64,000 nt of DNA, from positions 62,001 through 126,000 of the forward strand of contig PDHQ01000085.1 of the NCBI GenBank assembly GCA_003339415.1, given 5' to 3'. The position numbers and the translations under genes are program-made. The notes below the pieces were generated by a model that saw only the letters and a program-made list of their open reading frames with translations, was not told the origin of the DNA and searched no databases. Source of the DNA: Ophiocordyceps camponoti-saundersi (nom. inval.) (lineage: Eukaryota; Ascomycota; Sordariomycetes; Hypocreales; Ophiocordycipitaceae). Positions 51,489-61,271 of this stretch are shown here, piece after piece (position 1 is the first letter of the stretch; the number at the start of each line of letters is the position of its first letter).

Positions 51489-53894
51489 CTAGCCCAGCTG
51501 CCACGCTTCGCCCCACAACTCGTTCAGGTTGAGCCCCAACAGCTCGAGGCTCGGATCGAGGTCAAAAAACTGAGCGGCGTCGCCCAACCCCAAGCCCCCG
51601 GCACCGGTCGGGTCAACGAGTGACGCCGCCGCCGCCGAAAGCAAACTCGGCTGAAAAGGAAACGGCGTCATGGACGGCCGAGCCAAGCCAGAGATGGTGC
51701 CGTTCAGTGACGCTGTCGCTGTCGTCGTCGTCGTCGTCGTCGATACCTTGGCCCTATCCGGAGACGTCCGCTCCGGGCTTCGTGCCGAGCATGATGTCGT
51801 TGCCGTTGCCGTTGTCGTCGTCGGCGTCGTGACCAAAGGTGGCGTGCCCGGATCCAATCCCCCCGTCGAAGAAGCCTCCTGTTGGGCGAGCAGCCGGCAG
51901 TGTAGGTTGACAAACTTCTCCGCAGATGACGAACGAGCCGCCTCGAGCGTCTTGGTGCCGAGATGAACCTCGAGCAGACCGAGGGCGGCGCACATGATGG
52001 AGTAACCCCACGGCTCGTTATTGCCGCAGCGCAAAAGTCGATCCTCCTTCATGGTGATGCACTTCTCAATCAGCTTGAGCGTGTGGGGTGAGTTGATCAT
52101 AATCATGTTCGTCGACCCTCGCGGCTGCAGCATCGTGACGCTGCAGAGGTTGATGGCCGTCGTCAGCGCGTCCTCGCGCAAAAAGTTGAGGGCCCGCACG
52201 CCCTCCTGCTGCAGCTTGTCGTGGAGGAGGACAATGTCGCGCGCGGCGTTGTAGTATATGATCTCCGAGTACTGATACTTGGAATTCTGCCGCCGCAGCT
52301 TGAGATAGGGCTGGTGCAGCGGAATCATGTATTGCCGTAGCTGGACGTGCAACAGCGTATAGGCGATGAGCGGGTTGCCACGGCTCTTGGCCTTGTCCGC
52401 GTCAATGACATCCCAAGAGGGGAGCGCGTCGATCTCGTGCGTCAGGCCGTTGGTGTGTAAGATGACCTGGTCGTAGTCGACTTCCGACAGGGGGCCCGTC
52501 AACAATCGGCTCAGCTCGAGCCGCAGCGGCAGGCTCTGCCTCGCGAGGTTCTGAAAGGACGCAAACGTATAATCGCTCTGCGGCTTCGGCGGCGGCAGCT
52601 CCGTCGTGTCCTCGTCAAAGTCGTCGTCGTCGAGATTTCGCGGCGGGTTCGTGTCGTAGTGCAGCTGGCTGAGCAGCGTAGGTAGGCCGTGATCGAATGA
52701 GGCCTGCATGTCCAGCTCTTGAACGGTAGCCCAAATGCGGCGCCGCATCTCCTGGTCGTAAACGCTAATCTTGCCCGTCATATAGCTCGGCTCGCGGTGC
52801 AGGCCGACGGCGACGCCGTCCTGGACGAGAGCTCCGGAGCCGGTCCAGAAACGCTTCTTCTTGATCGTGTTGACGCGCTTGCCCAGGTAGAGCAGACAAG
52901 CGATCTGAAAGTGTATGAGTTTGCGGTGCTTCTGGCTCTGCCGGACGAGCCAGTTGTCGCAGGTCTCGATCCAGCGCTCTGCCCGTTGGCGCTTGTCCGA
53001 CGTCGTCTTGACGGCACCGAGGCCGTCGCATGTCTGGACGCAGCTGGCCACGGCCAGCATGGATAGGACCAGGGCGGTAAAGGCGGCCGGCCACTCGGCC
53101 TTGCAGTACTCGGCGCGAAAGGTCGGGATGTGGACGATGCGATGAATTTGCTCGAATTGGTCGAGATAGACAGATACGAGAGTATCCGTCTCGCCCCGGC
53201 AGGGCAGCAGCGCAGCGAGACCGGCATCGGGCTGAGCAGAGGTGAAGGCGCGCTCCTCGTGGCGACGCTTGCGGTCCTTTCGATCGTGGAGGACGACAGG
53301 CCGTAGCCACTCGTCGGCCGTCTCCCTCATAAACGGACAGAGGCCGTTGAGCTCGACAAAAGCCATGCTGGCATTGTGAGGGCCAAAGTAGCGAGTGCGA
53401 AATCCCTTGCCGCGGAAGAAGCGCAGCTCGCCCTTTTCCCCCGCCAGGTTGACAGCCTCGATGCACTCGTGAATCTCGGCGGTATCGTCCTTGTAAGTCG
53501 AGGGCGAGTGGGTGCCGCCAATGGTGCTCCCATCATAAGGCCGCGCGAGCTGACTTTTGAGCTGACTTATCTCCAGCTCCAGGCGTCGCAACCTCTCATG
53601 GTGATCCTCGGATCCGGCTCCGGGGCGACCCCGGCCGTCCAAGAGGAGCAGGCCGGAGGAGTTGGTGGAGGTGGAAGCAGAAGAGGCGTGAACGACCTCG
53701 CCGCTGCGTGATTCGTAGCTGCATCGGTCCGGCGTGCCGCTCTTGATACAGCGCTCGCAGGGGAAGCCCCGGTCACACGAGAGTTTGCGCCGGCGGCACT
53801 CTAGACAGCTGAGACGTACACGCTGCCGCTTGCGAACGCGGGGTTGCTGCTGTTCGCTGCCCGACTCCGGGCTCTCGCTTCGGTCGTCGGCCAT
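51489..53894 (-). CDS. Zn2Cys6 transcription factor with fungal-specific regulatory domain
   Basis: Single open frame for 801 residues. The DNA-binding domain has six cysteines at residues 30, 33, 40, 46, 49 and 58 in the pattern CX2CX6CX5CX2CX8C, within a basic region (RVRKRQRVRLSC). A leucine-containing heptad stretch (LRRLELEISQLKSQL) after it could mediate dimers. The middle (about 200-560) is the fungal-specific transcription factor domain, with the typical IHIPTFRAEY, RAERWIETC and GLHREPSYM segments. The C-terminus is Thr/Ser-rich and low complexity and ends in an acidic hydrophobic patch (FFDLDPSLELLGLNLNELW), likely an activation region. The targets are not known; neighbours are housekeeping genes, so it is probably not a local cluster regulator. 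Confidence 0.9.
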   Translation of the reverse strand: MADDRSESPESGSEQQQPRVRKRQRVRLSCLECRRRKLSCDRGFPCERCIKSGTPDRCSYESRSGEVVHASSASTSTNSSGLLLLDGRGRPGAGSEDHHERLRRLELEISQLKSQLARPYDGSTIGGTHSPSTYKDDTAEIHECIEAVNLAGEKGELRFFRGKGFRTRYFGPHNASMAFVELNGLCPFMRETADEWLRPVVLHDRKDRKRRHEERAFTSAQPDAGLAALLPCRGETDTLVSVYLDQFEQIHRIVHIPTFRAEYCKAEWPAAFTALVLSMLAVASCVQTCDGLGAVKTTSDKRQRAERWIETCDNWLVRQSQKHRKLIHFQIACLLYLGKRVNTIKKKRFWTGSGALVQDGVAVGLHREPSYMTGKISVYDQEMRRRIWATVQELDMQASFDHGLPTLLSQLHYDTNPPRNLDDDDFDEDTTELPPPKPQSDYTFASFQNLARQSLPLRLELSRLLTGPLSEVDYDQVILHTNGLTHEIDALPSWDVIDADKAKSRGNPLIAYTLLHVQLRQYMIPLHQPYLKLRRQNSKYQYSEIIYYNAARDIVLLHDKLQQEGVRALNFLREDALTTAINLCSVTMLQPRGSTNMIMINSPHTLKLIEKCITMKEDRLLRCGNNEPWGYSIMCAALGLLEVHLGTKTLEAARSSSAEKFVNLHCRLLAQQEASSTGGLDPGTPPLVTTPTTTTATATTSCSARSPERTSPDRAKVSTTTTTTTATASLNGTISGLARPSMTPFPFQPSLLSAAAASLVDPTGAGGLGLGDAAQFFDLDPSLELLGLNLNELWGEAWQLG

Positions 53895-54442
53895 TTCACC
53901 GTACGTCGGACTTACGATGAATTGCCCCTCTGGATGATGAGAGATGGGAGCGAAGGCTTGAGACCAAGTCTCAGCGGGCCTTTAATCAATCTCATCTGAT
54001 AATGGAAGCTCGAGTTTGTCAGCGAAGATGGGGCTGTGCCTTAATGCCTAAAGCCGAGCCGGAGATACGACCTCGCGTTAGGTGGCAACTTGTCCGAAAG
54101 TCCGAGCTGCTGACATATCCTCCAGACGGAATGAGCTCGCAGTGACATGCATATATCGTCAGCCGTGGCGCCCATGTCATATGTCACACTCACACTCACA
54201 CCAGATGCCCCTACCGTTCAATAATCACACACGGCACAAAAGGGGATTGCCTTTGCCTATCCCAAGTGTCTGGATATTGCCGGGGTTGCATCCGGATGCA
54301 GGCAACACAATAACATTGCAAATCGCCGGCATGACATCAGGCCGACCTGTCAGTGTAGCCCGTGTTTGGTATGTAGACCCTTGGTGAAGAGAACTCCCAG
54401 ATATTCACACACACAATTCTCCTCGTCTATTCGTACACACCT
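53895..54442. other. Intergenic
   Basis: About 550 bases including the promoter of the Zn2Cys6 gene and the 3' end of the PheRS gene. Nothing else supported. Confidence 0.5.
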
Positions 54443-55882
54443 TCATCGAAGTTCAACCCCAAATTGCTTCTTGAGCGCCTGTCTCACCTGCTCGTGAACC
54501 TCATTGGCCTCTTCATGGGTCAACGTGCGGTCCAAACTGCGATAGACGATGCGATAGGCCTTGCTACACCGGCCTGTCTTCGTATGAGTGAAGCGGTCGA
54601 TGCACTTGACCTCCTCGACGAGATCGCGCGCCACGCTGCGCACCACTTCAATCACGTCAATGTCCGGTAGGCCTTCGTCGCGCAGCCAAAACGACACATC
54701 CTTGGGGCAAGGCGGGCGATTGGAGAAGGGTACAAAGGCTTTGAGCTTCTGTGGAGGCTGCTCCGATATGCCGCAGAATTGCTGGTGGAAGCGCTTGTCG
54801 AGTGACCACAAGAGCCGGATGTCGGGTATGCGAAAGAGGAGCATGGCGATACGGTCGAGGCCTAGACCAAAGGCCCAGCCTAGTCGCGACGGCCGCCCCG
54901 AAGCGACGTGGAGCTGGTGCTTGACGACACCGCAGCCCAGAACCTCGACCCAGTCGCCGTCGTAGTAAATCTCCAGTTCCCACGAGGGGCTGGTGAAGGG
55001 AAAGTAGGCCTCGACCCAGCGCATGCGCAGCGGCTCCTCCGTCGGCTCAGACTCAGCCCGCGAGAAGACGCCGGCGACCATGTTCTCGAGCGACAGCTTG
55101 AGGTGGGCGCCCACGGCTTCGGCCTCGGCCGGCGAGTGATGTTGCTCCTGCAGGGGGTTCCGATCCGGGTGAAAAGGCGGAGTCGAGTCCTCGACGGCTA
55201 AATTGTGGCGCGGCAGCTTCGCCATATCCTTTCGAATGGCAGCGGCCAAGCCCCCGTCTGGCACCTTGGTGCGGTTCCACGAGCGAGCGCCCTCCATCTG
55301 GTGAAAGACCGGATAATGGCTGCGATCGATCTCGTCTCGACGGTAGACATCGGCCGTGATGAGATATCCATCGGCGGACTCGTCGATTCCAGCAAAGACC
55401 TCGGCTTGGTGGGCGCTGGTGTGAGTGCGGAGCAACTTTTCCTTGCTGATGTAGTAGGTGTCAGTCCGGGCGCGTCCCGGGTGGTCTGGGGGGAAGCCCA
55501 GGGCATCGAAATTCTCCTCCGGCGTGACGACCGGATGGAAATCGGTGAAGTGTCGGAAGCCGGGCCCCGGAAAATACGACTCTATGAGGCGGCGGGTGAT
55601 GTCGATGGGATGGTCGACTTTAAGATGCAGTCTGCGCGAGGTCGACTCTAGCACGTTGGGCGGGATGTTGAACCACGAGTCCGGCGAAAACGACCTACCG
55701 CGCACCTCTATCAAGCTCTTCTCGCCAGACATCCAAGGTGCAGGTGTGTGTGAAGGAGTAGAAAGTTCTTTCGCCTGGTCCGGGACAGAGTAAAACCTGT
55801 AGCCGAGACGCCATCGACAACGAGTAGATGCCAATTGCCGCGGGCCCGAGAGGCCGCGAGCCCAGGCAGCGCCGCAGAGCAT
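54443..55882 (-). CDS. MSF1: Mitochondrial phenylalanyl-tRNA synthetase
   Basis: Single open frame for 479 residues. The enzyme charges mitochondrial tRNA-Phe and is a monomer. The N-terminus (MLCGAAWARGLSGPRQLASTRCRWRL) is basic and hydroxylated, a mitochondrial presequence. Class II motifs are clear: motif 2 around PVFHQMEGARSW and motif 3 in GWAFGLGLDRIAMLLFRIPDIR. The C-terminal 95 residues are the ferredoxin-fold anticodon-binding domain (RPPCPKDVSFWL, DLVEEVKCIDRFTH, RIVYRSLDRTLTHEEANEV). The length matches yeast Msf1p. The symbol is the yeast name of the orthologue. Confidence 0.93.
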   Translation of the reverse strand: MLCGAAWARGLSGPRQLASTRCRWRLGYRFYSVPDQAKELSTPSHTPAPWMSGEKSLIEVRGRSFSPDSWFNIPPNVLESTSRRLHLKVDHPIDITRRLIESYFPGPGFRHFTDFHPVVTPEENFDALGFPPDHPGRARTDTYYISKEKLLRTHTSAHQAEVFAGIDESADGYLITADVYRRDEIDRSHYPVFHQMEGARSWNRTKVPDGGLAAAIRKDMAKLPRHNLAVEDSTPPFHPDRNPLQEQHHSPAEAEAVGAHLKLSLENMVAGVFSRAESEPTEEPLRMRWVEAYFPFTSPSWELEIYYDGDWVEVLGCGVVKHQLHVASGRPSRLGWAFGLGLDRIAMLLFRIPDIRLLWSLDKRFHQQFCGISEQPPQKLKAFVPFSNRPPCPKDVSFWLRDEGLPDIDVIEVVRSVARDLVEEVKCIDRFTHTKTGRCSKAYRIVYRSLDRTLTHEEANEVHEQVRQALKKQFGVELR

Positions 55883-56103
55883 GGATGATAGCCGAGGTGA
55901 TCGGATATGTGGGAGGTTGCTGCTAGAAGCCGAGCTTGTAGAAAATTATCGGCACCGATAAGATAAGCCCTGTCTTGTCTCAGCGACCAAAGAAAATTAC
56001 GAACGAGACAATCATCATCACCAGCCACCACCAAGTTCAACCTATAACCCTCCTCCTACCTAAAACTTCTCCTCTTCGTCTCTCTGCATGACATGCCGAT
56101 GAT

Positions 56104-57365
56104 ATGGCACCCCCAAAGAGCGCGGCCGAGGTCCGCACGAAGAGCGACATCCGCTATCCCTTCTGGTTTGGAGGCAGCGCGAGCAGCATGGCCGCCTGCG
56201 TCACGCATCCGCTCGACCTGGGTAAAGAAGAAGTCTTGGTCCGCCTTTTCGCCGTTTTGGTTTGACTGACGAGATAACAGTCAAGGTACGGAAATTTACT
56301 CTTTCGAAGCTCGGCTCAAGGCTTTCCCTCACTTCCTACATCCCTATCTCTCCCCTTTCTCCCCTGTATCCGATCGGCAAGGAGACGTGATGGGGGCATG
56401 TCGCGCACCCGTTGATATTGCTTCTCTCTCTGTTTTTCGTTGTCTCTTTCTCACCTTTCTTACGTCTCTCCTCCTACTTGCCCTTCATGATTTCAGGTTC
56501 GGTTGCAGACGCGTAAAGGCGACGCGCCACGGACAATGAGCGGCACCTTCGTGCGCATCGCACGCGACGACGGAATCGCCGGCCTCTACAGCGGCATCTC
56601 AGCCTCGCTCCTACGACAACTGACCTACTCGACGGTCCGATTTGGTCTCTACGAAGAGATGAAGACGCGTCATCAGCGACGTCGCGGCCAGCCGCCCTCC
56701 TTCCCCGCCCTCACCGCCATGGCCGTCACCTCGGGCTTCCTCGGAGGCGTGGCGGGGAACTTCGCCGATGTTCTCAACGTTCGCATGCAGCATGACGCCG
56801 CTCTGCCGCAAAGCGAGCGCAGAAATTATCGTCACGCCATCGACGGCCTCGTCCGCATGGTTCGTCACGAGGGACCGGCCGCCTGCTTTCGAGGATGGCT
56901 CCCGAACAGCTGTCGCGCCGCCGTCATGACCGCCGGCCAGCTCGCCACCTACGACGCCTTCAAACGCCTCCTCATCAGATACACTCCCATGACCGACACC
57001 CTGTCCACCCACCTGTCGGCCTCCTTCCTCGCCGGCCTGGCCGCCGCCACGGCAACGAGCCCCATCGACGTCATCAAGACGAGGGTCATGTCCTCGTCGC
57101 AGAACCAAGGCATCTTTCGCCTTGTCCGCGACGTTTACAGGACCGACGGTCTCCGCTGGATGTTCAAGGGCTGGCTACCCAGCTTTCTTCGGCTCGGCCC
57201 GTGAGTAGGGCTGTTCTGCCGCTTCCCCTTTTCTCTTTTCCCTCTTCTCTACTTCAACTCGGCTGACGTCTCTGCAGACAAACCATCTGTACATTTGTTT
57301 TCCTGGAGATGCACCGCAAGGCTTATAGACGAATTTCAGACTCGGCGGATAGAAGAAGACTTTGA
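56104..57365 (+). CDS. DIC1: Mitochondrial dicarboxylate carrier
   Basis: Four exons, 56104-56221, 56281-56285, 56497-57200 and 57278-57365, give 304 residues. The carrier exchanges malate or succinate for phosphate across the inner membrane. It has the three repeats of the family with signatures THPLDLVKVRLQ, GNFADVLNVRMQ and TSPIDVIKTRVM; the GNFAD form of the second signature, and the following ERRNYRHAIDG, are those of yeast Dic1p. The second exon is only five bases (TCAAG) and encodes the end of Val and the Lys of the first signature; skipping it would break the frame, so it is required. Flanking introns are 59 and 211 bases. The C-terminus RLGPQTICTFVFLEMHRKA is typical. Confidence 0.9.
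56281..56285 (+). other. Five-base microexon of the dicarboxylate carrier gene
   Basis: TCAAG between acceptor AACAG and donor GTACGG. It supplies the second and third bases of a Val codon and a Lys codon of the invariant PLDLVKVR motif. Direct joining of exon 1 to exon 3 would shift the frame and lose the Lys. Confidence 0.85.
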
Positions 57366-57587
57366 ACTTACCATGGCGTTCCTTTTTCTATATAGACGGA
57401 TGCGTGGACTTGTTTACGCCGCAGATGCAGGAAAAGATAAACCGCGTCAACGACGAAAAGTGATTGCCACGTCGAGGGTATGAACCGGACACGTCATTGA
57501 ACAAGTCCGCATCCAACCCGTCATCATATTCGACCCGGGTGATCAATTATGATATTATCATACATGTGATCGCCGACTGCCTTTTTC

Positions 57588-58823
57588 TCATTGCCACGAT
57601 GGCTGTCCGTAAGACGTTCCGCCGTCATATGGCCCCGCGCCTCCGCCGTACGAGGTGGCACCGCCTCCACCGTAAGCCGTGTTGCCTCCGCCGTAAGCCG
57701 TCATGTTCCCCCCGTAGGGTGTCGTGGTGCCCTGATCCTGCCAGGGGGTGGTGCCTCCATCCATGTTCATGTCCGGGCTGCGGGGTTCGTCAAAGTCAGC
57801 CTCGTCTCCGCCGTATTTTCGAGGGTCGAGCCCCTTAAGCAGGGCGCCGATCTTCTGCTGAAGAGCTCGGATGCCTCCCTGAACAATCTGATCAGGCTCC
57901 ATAGTGCCCGAAGTCTCGACCTCGAAGTAAAAGCGGTCGGGTGCGGCGTCGTAGTTGAATGGCTCGCCTTCCTGTGGGGGCTCTTCCCACTCGGCATACT
58001 TGCTTTTGGGCCTGTCGCGGTGGGAAGGGGGTGAAGAAGGAAATTAGCTTCTCAGAAAACAGGGGCGCTCAAAAGACGAAGAGAGGAAGGGAAAGACGAG
58101 GAAAAACATGCGTACCATTCCTTGATTGGGTCTGTATTGTTTTCATACCACATGTCGAGGTGATGCAGCTTATTGTGCGGATCATACTCAAAGCCAACGG
58201 CAGAGGTGGGCATCCACTTCGCATGCTCCTTTGCGATGCCCTTCTTGGCAATGCACGTAAGCTTGAGCTCCTGATCCTTGCGCAGCTTCGCAATGAGGCA
58301 TCCCAAGCCTTCCGGGTCGGTAATGATAGGGCTGCCGACCGCCGAGGCGTGACGACTTCCGGTGATGAGATCGCGAGCGTAGACTTTCATAATTTCATCG
58401 CCGCTGCACTTAGCATGAAGCGTGAGGGTAACGCTGCACTGCTCGCAATACTGCTCGCAATCGCAATCTCGCGAGTAGTTGAGCTCGTTTACGCCCTTGG
58501 AGTTGAGCGGTATCAGGCCTAGCCGATGAGCGATAAACTCGTCCGCCAGAACCGAGCTGTTTGTCTCTACCTCGACCAGGTCGATGGCGATGGTCGGCAC
58601 CTCGGCCTGAATGATGCGCCGAATAGAGTTGGCGAATGAAAGATTCGTCCTCGATAGCTCAAAATCTACGCGCGTGTTGTCGGCCTGCAAGCGCGGGGTA
58701 GGTCAGCCAATGTCAAGACATGGCATTCTCGACAAAATGTTTCTTGCGTACGGCTGAGATCTTGACCTGGGGCTGCTCGGGCTCCCCATCCATCACCATG
58801 GGATCGTAGTCCATTCCGTTCAT
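57588..58823 (-). CDS. RPB3: RNA polymerase II subunit RPB3
   Basis: Three exons, 58823-58752, 58684-58116 and 58011-57588, give 354 residues. RPB3 pairs with RPB11 to form the alpha-like assembly platform of RNA polymerase II. The alpha-like domain begins [17 protein letters not shown] and includes [32 protein letters not shown] and a zinc-binding C-x-C-x3-C-x2-C ([11 protein letters not shown]). A second part ([47 protein letters not shown]) is typical. The C-terminal 90 residues are a Gly/Tyr/Thr-rich tail (repeated YGGG) found in filamentous fungi but not in yeast. Splice sites are consensus and all frames agree. Confidence 0.93.
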
Positions 58824-59315
58824 CGTGAGAAGACGTGAGGCGGGTGCTGGCCGACAGCGGCCGCAGGACTTGAGGCGATGAACGGAGTCGAAAGGAAGCG
58901 GTTTTTCTATAACGGGAATATATCTGCTCGTATAACTTCAGCTGGGTCGGACGCTAGATGGGGCAGCGACTGGGATTGTGGAGCTGCTTTAAGAAATTGA
59001 TGGACTCGAGAGGATATATGTGCAGGTCGTCCTTTGAGGCTGGTGAAAACTTGAAGGTTGACGTGGTTGAAAAGGGAAGTTCTGGTCAGCCTTTGTCGGA
59101 GTGATGCAGTTGGTAGTTGCACGGGTGTTTATCGATAAGATGCAGGCGTCCGGAAAAACTAAGCGACCGATTTAAGCGACCGACCTCAGGAGCCTAAAAA
59201 AAGAATCAAGAAAATTCCGAGGGCGAAGCTTTGAATTCAGAGCATAAGCCTCAAGTTCATCAACGCTCTACCCATCAACAGCTCTCAAAGAGAAGAGAAG
59301 TCACTACAGTTCAGC
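58824..59315. promoter_or_regulatory. Divergent promoter region, RPB3 / SOF1
   Basis: 492 bases between two divergently transcribed nuclear housekeeping genes. No specific element called. Confidence 0.45.
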
Positions 59316-60662
59316 ATGAAGATAAAGGCAATAAGCCGCCCCAGCTCATCCATCCAAGCTGCCGGGTCCGACGCAAAACGACTACCACGAAACCTCGACC
59401 CAGCACTCCACCCCTTCGAGCGCGCACGGGAATACCAAAGAGCGCTCAATGCCGTCAAGCTGGAGCGGATGCACGCGGCGCCTCTGATAGGACAGCTAGG
59501 AAGAGGCCATGTGGACGGAGTGTACGCTCTTGCCAAGGATCCTTCGGCGACGGACCGGCTGGCGACGGCGAGCGGCGACGGCGTAGTCAAGGTCTGGGAC
59601 TTGACGGATAGGGATGCTGACGTCTGGCATGCTTCGGCTCATGCCAACGTCGTAAAGGGACTTGCGTGGACGCGCGATGCGAAGCTGCTTACTTGTGCTG
59701 CTACGGATCGGTCTGTCAAGTTGTTCGATCCGTATGGGACGGCGGCCGATTCGCAGCCGTTGTCGTCTTGGCTTGGTGACGGGCCTTTTTCTAGCTTGTC
59801 GCATCATCGGTCGAGAGACGCTTTTGCCGCTGCTCAGTCGGCTACGATATCCGTTTACGACCTCGGTCGTCACTCGGCTGCGCCCGAGACGCTTCGGTGG
59901 CCGACGGCGGTCGACTCCATCACCGACGTCTCCTTCAGCCCCGTCGAGACGTCCGTTCTCGCCTCTTGCGCCGCCGACCGGTCCGTCGTCATATACGATC
60001 TACGCACCTCGACGCCCGTCTTCAAGACCGTTCTCAACTTCGCTTCCAATCGCGTCGCTTGGTCTCCGATGGAAGCCTTCAACCTCGCCACCGCGTCAGA
60101 GGATCACAACATCTACCTCTTCGACATGCGCCGCTTCGATCGCGCCCTCAACGTCCTCAAGGATCACGTCGCCGCCGTCATGGATGTCGAGTTCTCGCCC
60201 ACCGGACAGGAACTCGTTTCCGCCTCTTGGGATCGCACCGTTCGCCTCTGGTCCCGTGACCGAGGCCACTCCCGCGACGTCTACCACACCAAGCGTATGC
60301 AGCGCGTCATGGCCGCTTGCTGGTCTCCCGACGCACACTACGTCTTCTCCGCCTCCGACGACGGCAACGTCCGCCTCTGGCGCGCCAACGCCTCGCAACG
60401 GAGCGCCGTCAAGTCCGCCCGCCACCGCCAGGCCCTCGAGTACAACGAAGCGCTCGTCGCCCGCTACGCTCATCTGCCCGAGATCCGCCGCATCAGCCGT
60501 CACCGTCACGTACCCAAGGTCGTTAAGAAGGCTGCCGAGATCAAGTCTCAGGAGCTCAAGAGCATCAAACGCAGAGAGGAGAACGAGCGCCGGCACACCA
60601 AGAAGCAGTTCAACAAGCGCCGGTCTGAGAGGGAGAAGATGGTTCTTGCAAAGGAGCAATAA
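59316..60662 (+). CDS. SOF1: Sof1/DCAF13 WD-repeat protein of the U3 snoRNP
   Basis: Single-exon gene for 448 residues. Sof1 is a component of the small-subunit processome needed for 18S rRNA maturation in the nucleolus. The protein begins MKIKAISR and PRNLDPALHPFERAREYQRALNAVKLERM, the family start, followed by about seven WD repeats (for example ATASGDGVVKVWDL, TCAATDRSVKLFD, NLATASEDHNIYLFDMR, SASWDRTVRLWSR, SASDDGNVRLWRA). The C-terminal Sof1 domain is clear (LEYNEALVARYAHLPEIRRI, RHRHVPKVVKKA) and ends in a strongly basic, charged helix. Length matches the yeast and animal proteins. Confidence 0.94.
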   Translation: MKIKAISRPSSSIQAAGSDAKRLPRNLDPALHPFERAREYQRALNAVKLERMHAAPLIGQLGRGHVDGVYALAKDPSATDRLATASGDGVVKVWDLTDRDADVWHASAHANVVKGLAWTRDAKLLTCAATDRSVKLFDPYGTAADSQPLSSWLGDGPFSSLSHHRSRDAFAAAQSATISVYDLGRHSAAPETLRWPTAVDSITDVSFSPVETSVLASCAADRSVVIYDLRTSTPVFKTVLNFASNRVAWSPMEAFNLATASEDHNIYLFDMRRFDRALNVLKDHVAAVMDVEFSPTGQELVSASWDRTVRLWSRDRGHSRDVYHTKRMQRVMAACWSPDAHYVFSASDDGNVRLWRANASQRSAVKSARHRQALEYNEALVARYAHLPEIRRISRHRHVPKVVKKAAEIKSQELKSIKRREENERRHTKKQFNKRRSEREKMVLAKEQ

Positions 60663-61271
60663 CCCTTATTCTCATCATTCTTGCAATCTGATACATGCAT
60701 GGCGAAGGCGTTTGTTTGGCTGCAGTATTGTCTCTTTGCCCGTCTCTAGGTAGTTGATAGGTAGGTGTATTATCTCTCCTACCCGACCTTTGCTCTTAAT
60801 CCTACAAAGTGCCATGATGTCACCTATGATCCATGACACATGCTCTCCTCCCTTCCTGTTCGACCCTGAGATCTCTCAAAGCATGAGGTGAGGCTTCGCT
60901 AGGTAGAATGATATAAATACATACAAGTAAAACATGTAAACGCTGGAACCAACTCGCTTTTTGTTCATCAATGGCGTCGTGTCTGTCATCCGAATCCCGA
61001 TTCGTCCCACATCATGCGGTGACACAGGGACCGGCATCATCGACGCTTCACCCCGTCTCCATGCGCCGGAAATCCATCAGCCAACAAGATGCTTCCACTC
61101 TTACACCGTATTCCCGCATCTCCGTCGAGGACGCCAGCGCCGCCAGTGTTGGGTATCGATACAAATCAGTCGCCTTTAGTCTCGCCTTTAGTCTCAATCG
61201 CTGTGCTGTTGTTTCTTTTTTTGTTTCGTTAAAATCTGTCGTCGTTAAGAGTGGCAGTCCATTTGTTTCAC
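60663..61271. other. Intergenic between convergent genes
   Basis: About 610 bases between the 3' ends of SOF1 and the 6PF2K gene. Nothing else supported. Confidence 0.5.

Noticed and set aside
51754..53776. Long frames on both strands inside the Zn2Cys6 gene
   Set aside because: GC-rich codon shadow of one well-supported gene.
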